DNA from: Tubiluchus corallicola
Lineage: Eukaryota > Priapulida > Priapulimorpha > Priapulimorphida > Tubiluchidae
DNA: 62,000 nt
Assembly: GCA_030141605.1 (NCBI GenBank)
Contig: JAQGDQ010000375.1
Coordinates: 17,501-79,500 of the forward strand
Direction: 5' to 3'
The position numbers and the translations under genes are program-made. The notes below the pieces were generated by a model. That model was not told where the DNA came from and did no database searches. It saw only the letters and a list, made by a program, of their open reading frames with translations. Positions 13,401 through 27,700 of this stretch are shown here, in pieces (position 1 is the first letter of the stretch; each line of letters starts with the position of its first letter).

Positions 13401-16400
13401 GTAGCACTGTATAAAACTTGTAAATTTGAACTCCAGTGATGACTGTCAGATGCAGCCATGTAAACGATAAGTCATTTAAAATAAGTTAACATAACACTGA
13501 GTAAAGTCTGAAAAAATAATCAGAGCATTCGTAGCACACACATCACTAACAAGTAAAATTTTAAATTGCTGATCTTGTCAGTAAAATTAAACATACATTT
13601 TTTTTGGTTAGTGAGTGGTGCACATTGGAGGTGAAAACAATTGGTGAAGACATCTTACATACTTAATAACCTTCTTTTGCAGTTCTATAAGTCTTTCAGG
13701 CAGGTAAGCAAAATGTTAAGTAATATAACTTTGCATGGAAAGTTTTTTGGAACATAGTTAAATATTTCCTTTTCTTCCCAATTTATGTTTTGCATATGTG
13801 ATGTCACATAACGACGTGGTCAGAACAGTATTGCAGGAAATTTAAAATGAAACAAACAAAAAATCGTTTCAATGCAAGTACAAAATGCGCATAAAATTGC
13901 ATAAAGCAATAATTATAATTTTAAGGCGATTTTTCTGAAACATACTTCAGTACCCCTTTTCTCATCCTTTAAATAAAGCCATTGAATTTAATTTCTAGCT
14001 TATTTCATTGAATTGAGATTGTCGTTCAATAATTATTCCCAAATATTACACCACAACAATATATTGTGATGCACGTTAGGGAAATAGCGCAGAACCCATT
14101 TCAGGAAAATCAGTGTTTTGGCTCAATACATCTTTATTTTGATGGTCAATAAAATATCAATTTCTTTTGTGAAGCGCACTTTCAAGCCTAATTAAATAAA
14201 TAGGTTCACAATCCTCACAAAAGCAATCAACAAAATTTAATATCCATCACAAATAACAATACTACAGTGCTGCTTTAACTCACTATAATTTTATTAAGAG
14301 AAACAGAGTTGTGTATTGTGATGACATCTGCAGTTTAAGTGAGAAAAAAGACTGACAATGACTTACTTTGCATTGTCAATGGCTTTGTCAATGATTGCAG
14401 CAGACATTTCATCACCTCTGGCTTTCCACATTAACCACAGCTTGAAAGCATCGCTCTTCCGACCACACTGAATACTTTTGTCACCAGTATCAAACGAGAT
14501 ATCATAAAATTTATCTTGCTGGAATATGTATGAAGCTCCAGAACAATTACAATGGTGAAGTAAACCCTAAAAAACAATGAGTAATAGTAACTTGGACTTG
14601 TTCCACTGATTAACATTAGTTTGTTGACATGAGAGTAATGAAGGGGCTGTGTAGTCTAGTAATAAAAACATTAAACTTATAATCTCTACTGATCTACAGT
14701 TTGGTGGTTCAAAACTGGGTTTTGATTTATTTCACATTTTTTTGGTTTTTTGGCCAAGTTTGGTCTCTAAATTTTATAATTCCCTAATTCCCTGCTTATG
14801 TAATGCATCATGTTACACATTAATTATTTTATATTCTAAATTAGTTAAGACTAATTAGTCTAGTGATTGTTGGATATTTTGGTGAGCTGTTTGATTCCAA
14901 AAAAATACTGTCATGATCACAAGGGGCAGTAAGGCCCAAAAATCTGTTTTGTAATTAAACTGTCACTATTCCAATCTCAACACCAATGTTTTCACATTTT
15001 GATGGAGTTAGCTGTTACAGGTGCAATGATAATGCAAATATTCATCATAAATTTATTTAATATTTTTTCTATAATATTTCACCTTCTCTTTCAGTAAGAA
15101 AGCAGCACATTGGAGAGGTGCTCCAAACATCTTGTGTGGGTTCCATGCAACAGAATTAGCTCTAGAAAGAAAAAGATAGACAGTTCAGAAACTCTCCTAG
15201 TGAAAAAATGTAAGCAGTAAAAAGCTAATCTATTGTCTAAGTACAATTACACAAAGTTACAATGCAGAGTACTAGTAATCTGTGGCGCTGTAATGTTCAT
15301 TTCTTCACACCACCTAGCATACCAGCTGTGAGTAGCAGTAGCAATAGTAATAACTATATTTGTTTTTAGTAGATCAGACATTGCTACAGTGTAATATTTA
15401 GACAGGGAACAACAGTTTTCATCAGTCTGCTACATATGGCTACAAAACTGTTACTTTCTTGAAGAATGTTGATGTGAAAAACCAATTCCGTGACTGAATG
15501 TCCGCACTTTAATAAACTAAGTGCAGTCCAGTGATTGGGAAGATTAGAACATAGCAAACAGACTACTGGTACGTGTACCAAAAAACAGTGAAAACATCAC
15601 ACAGGAGTTCTAATATAAAATACCACAATGCTCTACCACTGTAGCAGTTACCTCTCGATTCCCTTCACGAGACATCTGTACTTGCTAGACAACAATGCAC
15701 CACCGCCCCAGCATGCCTAAACAATACACTGCAAATCATTTCTCACAGAGTCAAGAAAATTTATTATACAGCTTACCCTACCAACAGTTAAATTTAAAAG
15801 GAGAAAAGCACTGAAAGATTGTGAGTCAACCAGGATTTGAACCCAGAACGTTGTGGTTTCAGGGCATATGCTCTAGCCACTTGAGCTATAAACCCACATG
15901 GCTAAAGCACATCTGAATTCTCATAGTAGTCACCACACAATCAGTCAGAGCCACAAATCCATAGCAAAGAGAAACTGATTAGTTAAGAAGCTACCACTGC
16001 TGAATAATAATTTCATTCTTCATTCTAGTTCTAATCATTATCATAATTTGAAAAGAAGGGACATAATTTGAAATAAAATATAATTTGCAGAATATACAAA
16101 GATACAAAGTGTACAAAGAGTTTTTATGGTGTGTTATTCCATTCCATTTTCGAATATTTTTCCTAATTAATTTCAACTTCTGCCTTATTATGTTAGAAAA
16201 AATAGCTTTTGAGAGGGTGATAGATGACATTTTAGCTGTTAGATGATTTTGCATTCTAGATTCTCTCATTTAAGGACTTGAACATGAAAACTAAAACCTT
16301 TTCTGCTAGAAAATCTGATCTGATACAAAAACTAAAAATATTTTTTAAATGCATTCTCTTATCTCAAATTTGTCTGAATACAGCGATAATCATATTACTC

Positions 16401-18769
16401 CACTCACCGCATTGGTTCTAGTTAAAAAAAATCAGTTAATGAGCTTATGACTGCATTGAGATGGAAAATTAATTGTTAGCAAAAAGTTCAAATTAATTTT
16501 GATTCCTTAGTGCTTATAGTGCCGCAGGCTATAACGAGAGTATAGGAAAATTATTAATAACGTCCAAACTGTTTGACGTTAGAGGTTATTAATGTTACAA
16601 GAAACGTTATAATCAATATTTATAACCAATTTCATGTGCAGCACATGCACCTTCATATTTCCAGATTTATTCGTGTGCAATATTGATCCTCAGGTACAGC
16701 GACAGAAGAGAAACAGCCAGACTGACATAAAACTGAGCAAATAAAGAGCTATTTTACTAATAATGCCAGTTGGCAGAGACAAGTGGTGAACACTGAACTG
16801 GCCTTCATATGCAGAGCACAGAAGTTACCCAGTTTTTTAAAGATTACAAGTTCTCACTGTTCTGTAATGTAAAACAGTAATGGACATAGGTCATGCAATG
16901 AATAAACCTATACAACATTAGTACAACAATCATTTATGTTTCCTCTAAGGCTAAAAAAGAAAACAGACTTAGGTTGCTATGTCTCATAATGATAACAACA
17001 ATGTTTACTTCACCCCAAATGTGCATTTTGTTTTGTAATGTGTATATCGCTCTAGTTGAAAGTAACACTGCCTTTACAAAAGATAACTGCGTTTTTAGAT
17101 TTCCGTATTTACATATCGAGGTGCAGCTACAGGGTGTTCTAAAAGAAACAGGGCATTAAATGTGCTATAACCATGTAATATTACACCATGCATATCAAGT
17201 GCAGTAGTGTGGTCACACTAACTCGTATGGCAGAAAAACAGTATAATGTAGATGTTCAGGATTAGTTATCTTATTTTCAACATATTCAGCACTGTTTCTT
17301 TGGGAACGCCTTATATATCTTCTAAATACTGTTTCTGTAAACTGCTTATTGGCACTTACTAAGTACTACACCATTTGTAAGCCAGGACCATAATTAACAA
17401 CATTTTATGTTTTTCTTTGCCTAATTGCTTTCTCTGTTTTATTTTTAAAATTTTTAATATTTATGTGTAGAGAAATTAGAATATTAAAACAAATGGAGGT
17501 AAACCCTGCTTGTTAGCTTCATAATTCTCCTTTTGTGATTACAGCATGTCAGCATGATTTATATGGGACATGAAGCAACTAGCGTGTCAGCATGATTTAT
17601 ATGTGACATGAAGCCACTAGGTACTTACATCAATGTGAAGCCAAAGCCCATGTCGCTCACAGATGTCAGCAATTTGTTCAATGGGATCAAATGATCCTAG
17701 AACTGTAGTACCGCTAGTAGCACACACAAAGAAAGGTCGAGTATTCTGTGAATAAATTTAAAAAAAGTGTTTATAACTTGAACATCAATCACCACAGGTT
17801 TCCAAAATACGTTGATTTAAACGATGACACTAGCTTCATACAATAAAACTTCTAAGCAAATAAAAGCTCAATTAATGGTTTAACTATTTCAAAATACAAA
17901 AACTGTAAATGATAATGCTAGTTTCACACAATAAAACTTCTTAGCAAATAAAACTTTAACTGATGGTTAAACTACCTTAAAATATATGAATTTTAGACTA
18001 TGACACTAGCCTATTATTGTAGATTATTCATTGTTTTTTCACAAGTGTACATTGCATATTTTAGTGCAGGCTGAAATGTATTATTTCATTCACTTTACTA
18101 GGTTGTTAATTATCAATATCAGCTTCACCTTTTCTTTAGCTTTTATTACAGCTTTCTCTAACTCCTCAGGAATCATTCGTCCTCTGCTGTCAGTCGGGAT
18201 TTGATGAACATTTTTCGTACCTATACCCAACCACGACGATGACTTTGTAATTGAATAATGTGCCTAAAATAAATAGAAGAAAATATGATATTTTCACAGC
18301 GACAGCTTATGCTATGGCTTTTTCCAAATCAACAGCTAAGAAATTTTCTTAATGTGAATAACGTGTGATATGATTGCCCATAATATTACAAGGCACAAGC
18401 TGCAGCAGTTTTTATTTGCTTCAGTTTAAGCACTTCTTTTTTACTGAGACACATACATAAGCGTACGTTTAACAGTTATTATATGTATAAATAAATAGAA
18501 AAAGCGTACGATCGCGAAAATGTATTTTATGATCGAACTATAAGGTTCAAAATCTGTCCTTCCCTTGCTTAATTGCATTCATGCGACTTGGCATTGATTG
18601 ACTTGGTTCTCCTTATTAGAATTCTGTCGGTACCCGATTTTAATGCCTTTCTCATTAGAGAGGTAATAAGGTTTGCTCGTCATACGTCAGTGCGTATAAG
18701 CATGCAGCTTTTAACGAGATCGACCAGATGGAGTTCCTTCAGTGAAGAGGAAAATAACAGATTGAATAG

Positions 18770-18806
<37 letters not shown>

Positions 18807-18809
18807 AGG

Positions 18810-18888
<79 letters not shown>

Positions 18889-18945
18889 GGAGAGAGAGAG
18901 AGAGGGAGAGAGAGAGAGAGAGAGACGGAGGGAGAGAGAGAGACA

Positions 18946-19023
<78 letters not shown>

Positions 19024-19054
19024 GACGGAGGGAGAGAGAGAGAGACAGACGGAG

Positions 19055-19099
<45 letters not shown>

Positions 19100-19124
19100 T
19101 AGAGAGAGACGGAGGGAGAGAGAG

Positions 19125-19155
<31 letters not shown>

Positions 19156-21748
19156 CGGAGAGAGCGAGGGAGAGAAGTGTGTGTGCGTTCTGCAGTTGTT
19201 ACGATTGTTTACGTTTTAACTACAGAAAAACCTGACCTGATTAAAACTGTTTGTGTTTCAGTGAGGCGTTACCACGTGGAGGAATTCCGCATGTGTTTGC
19301 GTTTCCTTAAAACTAACACTTTATTAGCCTTTCCCAGTTAATTCTTCCAGCAAAATGAGTTAGCTTGAAATACAGCTTAAGATGCACTATTTTCTTGTCA
19401 AATGATGATACCATGCGCTTTGCGCAATAGCAACATGCGTCGCTACACACTAAAACTTTAAATGGAAATATTTGAGGGAAATTTTTTACTGAGTGGTCAC
19501 GGTGGTAATGGCTTAGCGACTGAAATTTGGCAATACTGAACCTGGTTTGCAATTTGGCTGGTGACGGGCAGGAATAATTCATCTGGGCAGTTTATAGCCC
19601 CGCCTGTTTATCTCACTGAGTTAAATATTTTTATTGTGACGCCATAATAATAATAATAATATAAAATAGTGAATTGTTAAAAAAGAGCGTATCCAAAAAA
19701 GGTTAGCTTTTATTTTTAGCACAGAGTATTGCCAACGATAAGGCAGGATTTTTTAAATTGAATATAATCATAAATATAATGAGCAGATTGCAAAGTTAAT
19801 AAATTGGTTCAATTTGTGGCGCATTCATAAACAATTACGATTTTTGAGAGTAATAATTACAATAATAATTAGTTTAAATCATTAATGAACAAAAGAATCT
19901 AAGATTGAAGACATCAACGAAAAATAAATAGATTTCTATGTTTGACTTTGATGCGACAAGATTTATCCGCTAGAAGGGCGCACAAAACAGTTCATTCAAT
20001 TTCTACTAACGAAATTGGTTGAATAAATACAGATACGCGTTGGTGACTAAAATTACATGAAATACTAAGCCAAAGCTAACACACAGCCGTCTCCATTCTG
20101 CACTGATGATAATATATCGCTCAGTTCGGTTCTCAGCGCATGCTTCTCCCCGATGAATCTTTTTTTACAAAGTTTCGATCACGAGAACGCTTTCAACTAC
20201 TTGACTCGCATGGCCTCTTTAACTGAGCACTATATAACCAATAAAACGAAATTGAACCACTTTGGTAGCAGAATTTTCTGGCTTGTGGACACGAATACGT
20301 GACCGATTAATAGCCGGCCAAGAGCTGGGTACTAAACTTAATTACAAACTGCATTTTACGTTGATTTAGTGTCTGCACTTATGAAGAGTTCGCCATAAGT
20401 TTCTCCGAAAAAGTCAATTACAGAGCAGTTGAAAAAACACGAATAGAAATTGAGTAGTATTTGTAACGGACGAAATTACAAAGGTTATTAGCCAAACTTG
20501 TTTCCAACGAATGTCACTGAAGCCGGCCTATTTATTTTATACCACGTTTTTGCTTGACATTGGAAGGGACATCTTCGCCCCGTCCACTACGAACTGTTTC
20601 GCGGGCTCACAAAAGCACGATTTAAAATGCCAAAAAATTGGTTAGATAGACTTTCATTTTTTTAAAACATGTAAAATAGGGTAACTACAACGAATAGCAT
20701 TGGCACAGCTCCTTACAAAAAGTTTTAATAAAATAAAAATAAAAACTATATCTCTGAGGAACCTTACAAAGTCGGTTTGGTAAATGCAAAATTAATTAGA
20801 ACATAAGTTAGTCGTTTGTCGTTTCATATTGATATCGTCCAACTACATTCAATTACTTAGTTTAGTGATGATTAATTTAGTGCTGTACTTGGTAAAGCTG
20901 CGTCTGTAGAGAGTTCCCTTTTTCTCTTGATAAGGTGGATTTCTTACGTTTTCCTACAGCATTTCATTAACCCTCATTACAATATTTATGCAATTTTGTT
21001 ATTGTGAACAGCAAAATTAACACTCAGTACTACTGCCGATCTTAGTGACTTGGGAACTGCAGAATGGACTGGTCAATCCACTCACAAGTTGGCATATTTG
21101 AAATTTAATCATTACTTCTATTTACTACAAAATTATATAGTTAGATGTAGAAAAGACATTGGCTTACGTCTTCTGAAGCAAAAGCAATCATCTGAGGCAA
21201 CCCTCTTAATCCTTCTGTTTTGATTTCAGGAAACATTTTGTATCTTGCCACTTGCAGTCCATACATATTAGACATTGAACCACCTAAAATTCCAAAGCAA
21301 CATTAAGATGATCAGTAGACTACTCTTTTCCAATTACACACTCTAAAAGCATTTAGAAAAGAGGTGCGATAAACATCTATGGCATAGGTTCACAATCACT
21401 TAGCATTACATCTGTAATATTACTTAATTATTTTACAATCCAACGTAATTATGGACTTTAAAATGTCAAGGCACTAAAATACAACAAATACAGGTCAGTA
21501 AAAAAATAATGTTAAATTTGGGCTGGCGAACTACCCAATGAAATAATTGATAAATTGGTATGTTTACTCTGCATACCATAATGCAGTTATATGGATGAAT
21601 TGGTACAAACTGTGTTTTGCACTAATAGACCAGCGTCTTTTATCATTTTAAATGTAACTTCTATTGGGTTTTACCCTTCTGTATATTGTATTTTCTAATG
21701 ATCTGTCTTGTGTATTTATGTTTTGTATCTGTGTTGTATCTAGCTATA

Positions 21749-21797
<49 letters not shown>

Positions 21798-24700
21798 CTG
21801 TGTGTTTTAATTTTTATATAATGCAATGTATTTTAAATATATGAAATAAATTTAAAATAAAGAAAATAATAAAAGCCCTCACATGGTGTAAAATAGCATG
21901 TCTGCAAAAGGACATTTTAAGTTCATGTTCTTATAATAAATGAGACATCTTGAGCCCGAAATGTCATTCTAATTTGTCAGTGATAGAGTAAAACTGTTCA
22001 ACTGTTATTGATATCACTTCCGTGATAACATATGTAAATTCAAGTTACTTATTGCCAATCATTTTGGATGCGTCAAAAATTTAATGTGTGGGCATCTTGT
22101 ACAGTTTTAGACACCTGCCTGTTATCTGTAAGATAGGAACATTAGCATCTTTTATACTAATTACGCCTAAAACTTTTATTAATACAGCAAACCTTATGCA
22201 GTGTACTACCTGTTACAGTCTAATCCTTGCATAGTGTACTATCTGTCTACCTATCATTCTCATCCTTGTGTAGCATGCTGCCTGTCACACTCATCCTTGT
22301 GCAGCATGCTACCTGTCACACTCATTCTTGTGTAGCATGCTACCTGTCACACTCATCCTTGTGCAGCATGCTATCTGTCACACTCATCCTTGTGCAGCAT
22401 GCTACCTGTCACACTCATCCTTGTGCAGCATGCTACCTGTCACACTCATCCTTGTGCAGCATGCTACCTGTCACACTCATCCTTGTGCAGCATGCTACCT
22501 GTCACACTCATCCTTGTGCAGCATGCTACCTGTCACACTCATCCTTGTGCAGCATGCTACCTGTCACACTCATCCTTGTGCAGCATGCTACCTGTCACAC
22601 TCATCCTTGTGCAGCATGCTGCCTGTCAGTCTCATCCTTATGCAGTGTACTACCTGTCAGTCTATTCCTTGTCTAGTGCACTTCCTGTCACTGTCTCATC
22701 CTTGTGCAGTGTACTACCTGTCAGTCTCATTCTTGTGCAGTGTACTACCTGCCACACTCTCTTTCCTGTGCAGTGTACTACCTGTCACAGTCTCGTCCTT
22801 GTGTAGTGTACTGCCTGTCAGTCTCACCCTCGTGTAATGTACTATCTGCCACACTCTCTTTCTTGTGCAGTGTACTACCTGTCACAGTCTCTTTCTTGTG
22901 CAGTGTACTACCTGTCACAGTCTCTTTCCTGTGCAGTGTACTACCTGTCACAGTCTCGTCCTTGTGCAGTGTACTACCTGTCAGTCTCATCCTTGTGTAG
23001 TGTACTACCTGTCACAGTCTTGTTCTTTTGCAGTGTTCTGCCTGTCAATTTCATCCTTATGCAGTGTACTACCTGTCAGTCTCACCCTCGTGTAATGTAC
23101 TACCTGTCAGTCTCACCCTCGTGTAATGTACTATCTGTCGCGGTCTCATCCATGTGCAGTGTGCTCATCCACCTTTGACTCTAATTTGAACATTTGTCTG
23201 CATCCTTTTCACTCAAGATTCGACTGTCCTCACACCGAAGAGTGCACTGTATAAGATATTGTGAATTTCTCAGTGGATTGTTAGTTTTGAAGACCGTTTA
23301 ATGACTCTAGTTTCCAGAGCTTGAGTGATTCATTTACTACTTCTGGCAGTCAGTAATACATTCCGGGGGAATACCTGATCCCTACAATTAGCTACGGCGA
23401 TGTGTCATTTAGTACTATATTTTTATTATTGTACTTTCCAGCACCAGTTCACACATTCTAGCTCTTATGTGTACAACATACCCTTGCCATCACCAACAGT
23501 TTAGCTACAATCCTGTTTAGGAATACTCTGTGTAATAAAAACTGAAGATTTCAACATTTCAAATTAATTTTTTGCAAGTGCATCAAAAGTTCGTCTGACA
23601 GGTGAAAGTAAGAAAGCTACTTTTACAAGCCAAAGTCATTATTACCTGGACTGAAGATTCCATCTCCATTTTCAAAACCAATTTTCTGAGAAATTTTCTG
23701 AATTATAGCATGTTCCACCACAGTAAAGACAGGAGCAATTTCAAAAGTTGCCCTGAAAGCAAAAAAGTGATGCATTCGTTTGCAGTGGAAAAATATTATT
23801 GCGGTTATGGTTCACTAGACGCTGTGATTTTTTCTGAATATAAAAAAGGAAGTCTATAAAAATTTATTTTACCTACAGTATTATATTGTTTTTTTGTTGT
23901 CACTGACACATTACAATAGTTTTATGAGAGCACAAGTTTTTGACATATAATTCCACATGTATCCCATATTTTGATTCATTAATTAAGTTTATTTTGCAAT
24001 TTCACATTCACTGTACACTAAAATAATTAGTTAGTTAACATGACATACATGCTTGTATTTAGTGCTTCCGTGATCCATGAACCTGCTACTGAATATCTAT
24101 CCAACCCTCCATACAACTGATTGAAAAAATGAGGGTGGCCTGCCAATAATCAAAACAATAGTATTTTAATACTATAATCAGTTTATCATTCATTGAAAGT
24201 TTTATATATATATATAATTCCAATTAACATCTCTGAAAAAACAGGAAAATTACCTGTTTTTACGCTGTATTTAACTGCGTCTTTGCACAATCTCAATAGC
24301 CTTTCGTCATCTGTTGAATCTTTGCTAATTTCACATTCAATAAGTTTCTATAAAATAGTTAATAATGATTTATGAAATTATACACAATTTGACAGTAAAA
24401 TTAAAATTGATTTACGATATTGCCAGATATACTTTAAGATCAGACGTTTTCCGCTAGCTTTCACACCAATACAGATTACAAGGAACTTGGTAATCAAAGA
24501 TAATAGTTACATGACATTACGTGGTGTCTTAGGCGATTATGAGATATACTGGTCAGTCGATTTTATGATGTTGGTAAGTAGATTTGTCTCATTTCAAGAC
24601 TTGCAGATTTCACTTAAAAGCGTTAATAGAACTTTCACCAAATCTAGTGAGACGAGGACATTTTAACTCATATACTTGAAGAAGTGTTTCGCAGAATTTC

Positions 24701-27700
24701 CCTGGATAATGCAATTTAATCTATATTGCAAAATAGGAAGCGTTATATTTTCGGAGATATTTGGTGTTTGGAGGCGTTCGGCGACAGCCAACAGTATAGT
24801 TTGGGAAGCCAAATTTACTAATGAATATGCGATTCACAGCTGATGCTTTATAATAGTGTTCTATTTTGCTTAACTGTTGTCAACACACTTCTGAAAGCAA
24901 CAAAGATTGCTTTTTAGGAAAGCTTCTTCCACATTCTTATATGCCAGGGAGTTACACACTTCTATACTATACTGTCCACAATTATTGATATTTTATAAGT
25001 TAAAATTTATACTACTGTGTAAATACCTGCAGCTCACGTGGATGTCTAAAATCAATAACTTTCTCTGGATGATCAGCAGGTCCAGTTATAACTTTTGCGT
25101 CTGTTAACAGCTGAAACACGTTCTCTAAGAAGTGAACAGCATTATTGGAGTTGTATGAAGTCATTCTCTGAGAACATTCACCATTCAGTATGTCACCGTT
25201 TTCAGAGTTCAAGTCATTCTTGAGACATGTATGAGAACCCTGAAATATCAATCCATGTATTTAAAATAATTTTCTAGCTTGCTGTTTTGAAGATGACAAA
25301 ATTAGTCTTTTTTCTTGCTAGCACTATACCATGCTGCTACTATTAGTGATTCATCTCTGACACGCTAGTCTTGTTTGTCTGTGTTTGTGGTCCGATTATA
25401 GACGGGAGAAACAGTTTTCAGAAATGACTTAGAAAATATCGAAAAAAGTGGAATGTCTGCATAACAGCATGAGTGACCACCTCAGCTACTCCCCTGCCCA
25501 ATGCTATTAAAAACTGTTAGTACGTCTTACATTTTTATAGCTTGATATAATTGCATCGTATTTTACAGTCAGTTTTAAAGACAAAATCGAATCTGACAAA
25601 CGAAATAGGTCGAAAACCTTCTGGAACTTGCGTTAATGTTTCAAGTTTTAAATAAATTCATTTACATATCTTAGCCTATGATATACCAAAGCGCTTCAGT
25701 GTGTGGTGTCCGTGTCCAGCGTCTCGAAACGAGAAAGAAATTATATATTGTTAATGGGTGATTAAATCAAAGATTTCGGCAGTGGACGGTGGAAGCCATA
25801 CGCTGCAAACTCATCTTATTTTTGAGCGTTTGGGGTGCAGCGTCTGTTCCTCAACCAACCAGTGAAGACTAGGCTTGCGAACAATAAGTAAAAAAGAAAG
25901 CATTGAAAAATAAATTTGATATCGTTCATTTTATTTTTCTATAAAACCAAAGAGGTTGGACGCCAGACGTTTTGATATTAACTTATTATCCAATGAATGC
26001 TGGACGCTGAACCCTTTGGTGTATCATAAATTGGTGTATTTTTGCTTGTGAGGTTAATGTCATCTTCTCATGCCTTACATTTTAGTTGCAAATCTCCTTT
26101 GGAACCGTTGTATCAATTTTTCTTTTTGTATGTTGTGCGAGTGTAATAAGGTGTGGTAATAAGGCTAATATTGTGTTCTGTTTTGTACTAATTCAATAAC
26201 GTGATTGTATTATTTGGGCAAAACATATACGAATAAATGGTAAACAAATAAATAAATGTATCGTAACTAAATAAGAAGAAGCTTCTAGAAAATCTAGTGT
26301 CAAGATAAGGCAAGTAACGACAAAAATTATTTTGAAGTTCATGTTATACGTAACCCACAGAATACAAGCATTAGAGACCTTAGCATGAACTTCAGTTTTA
26401 AGAGGAAATGTGTCAAAACAAATCTATAAAGCATAACGTAAGACTGATGTTAGCATAGAATCATTGTGCGGAAAAAAATTATTTATGAGAAATTTTGATA
26501 AATTATGAGAATTATAATCTGTAAGAAAACTTGTGTTTGGAATAAAAATATGTACATGTCGGTAATTTATGCTTTTATTAAAGATTTTCGTACAGAAAAT
26601 CAAGCATGCAAAATGTTCAGCTATCCATTATAAATTCTGCCTGGATACCGGAAGTCAAAAACAGGATGCGTTTCCTGTTCTTTTAAAATTCGCTATAACG
26701 TTTGTTTACCCGTATGAATGTCTTCCAAGTATCAAATAATCTTACTATTATTATTAACTTTTTGCCAAAAATACCCTAAGTACTCTATAGAAGAAAGAAA
26801 TCTGTCAGTCTAAACTCATTTTACACTAGGCCTAATGCTGGAAAGTGCTACTTGAAACAAATGTCCGCACAGAAGACTAAAGAGAAGAGATCTATAAACA
26901 TTATAATGAAAGCCAAAAGTTAACACAACCTTTTAATATCATGACCAGGGATAAGCATTATATCACTAGCCACCAATCTGGTCATCCAGTTTGAAGAAGT
27001 TTAGCTCAGCGGCTAATGGTCACTCTCGCTGGCATACAGTTTGTAGAAGTTTAGCTCAGTGGACAATGGCCACCACTGCCAAAAACATCCAGTTTGTAAA
27101 AGCGCAGATTAGTAGCCAGTGGCCATCAATGCCATTGCCATTAAATTTAGAAGCTAAAATCAATGGCAAATGATCACGACTGTATATAAGGCTATCTCGT
27201 CAAACATCGTTGTTTCAATATAACCGTGTGGAGATATTGTTGTCAAGTGGCAAATCTCGAAACTGATATAAGTGCAGACGTTCAATTGTTTTTTGCAAGA
27301 TAAAATACAAGCTTAGATGAACAAAGGTGAATAGTTTGTGCAGTCTGGCCACAGGTACACTATGGAAGTGCAAGGTCGGGTGTCATGTGTAGGCAATTTC
27401 AAAACCGCAGCACGGCAGTACAAGATATCTATAATATTTGTAATTACTATTATAGTCCACAGTCCAATTTGGTTTGGAGTATAAAATATGGCAAAAAAGG
27501 GCGACGCTAAACTCATGTCTCAACACCCCGCCATGTAAAAAGAATCATAAGCAAGAAAAGCACTGCACACAATTCAAACTCATTAAAACGAACAGATAGT
27601 ATCATGTACATTTACCTAATAAAAAACTTGCACACTTACCAAAACTTAAAAAAATAGTTGGAATGGCTGTGAAATGGGTTACTTAAACATCTATTAAAGA

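Noticed and set aside
18573-19070. 165-residue open frame on the plus strand rich in Arg/Glu
   Set aside because: It is translation of the (GA)n and (TA)n microsatellite inside an intron.
22227-23178. Several overlapping cysteine-rich open frames of 76-169 residues
   Set aside because: The 31-base repeat is open in all three frames, so these are products of the minisatellite and not genes.
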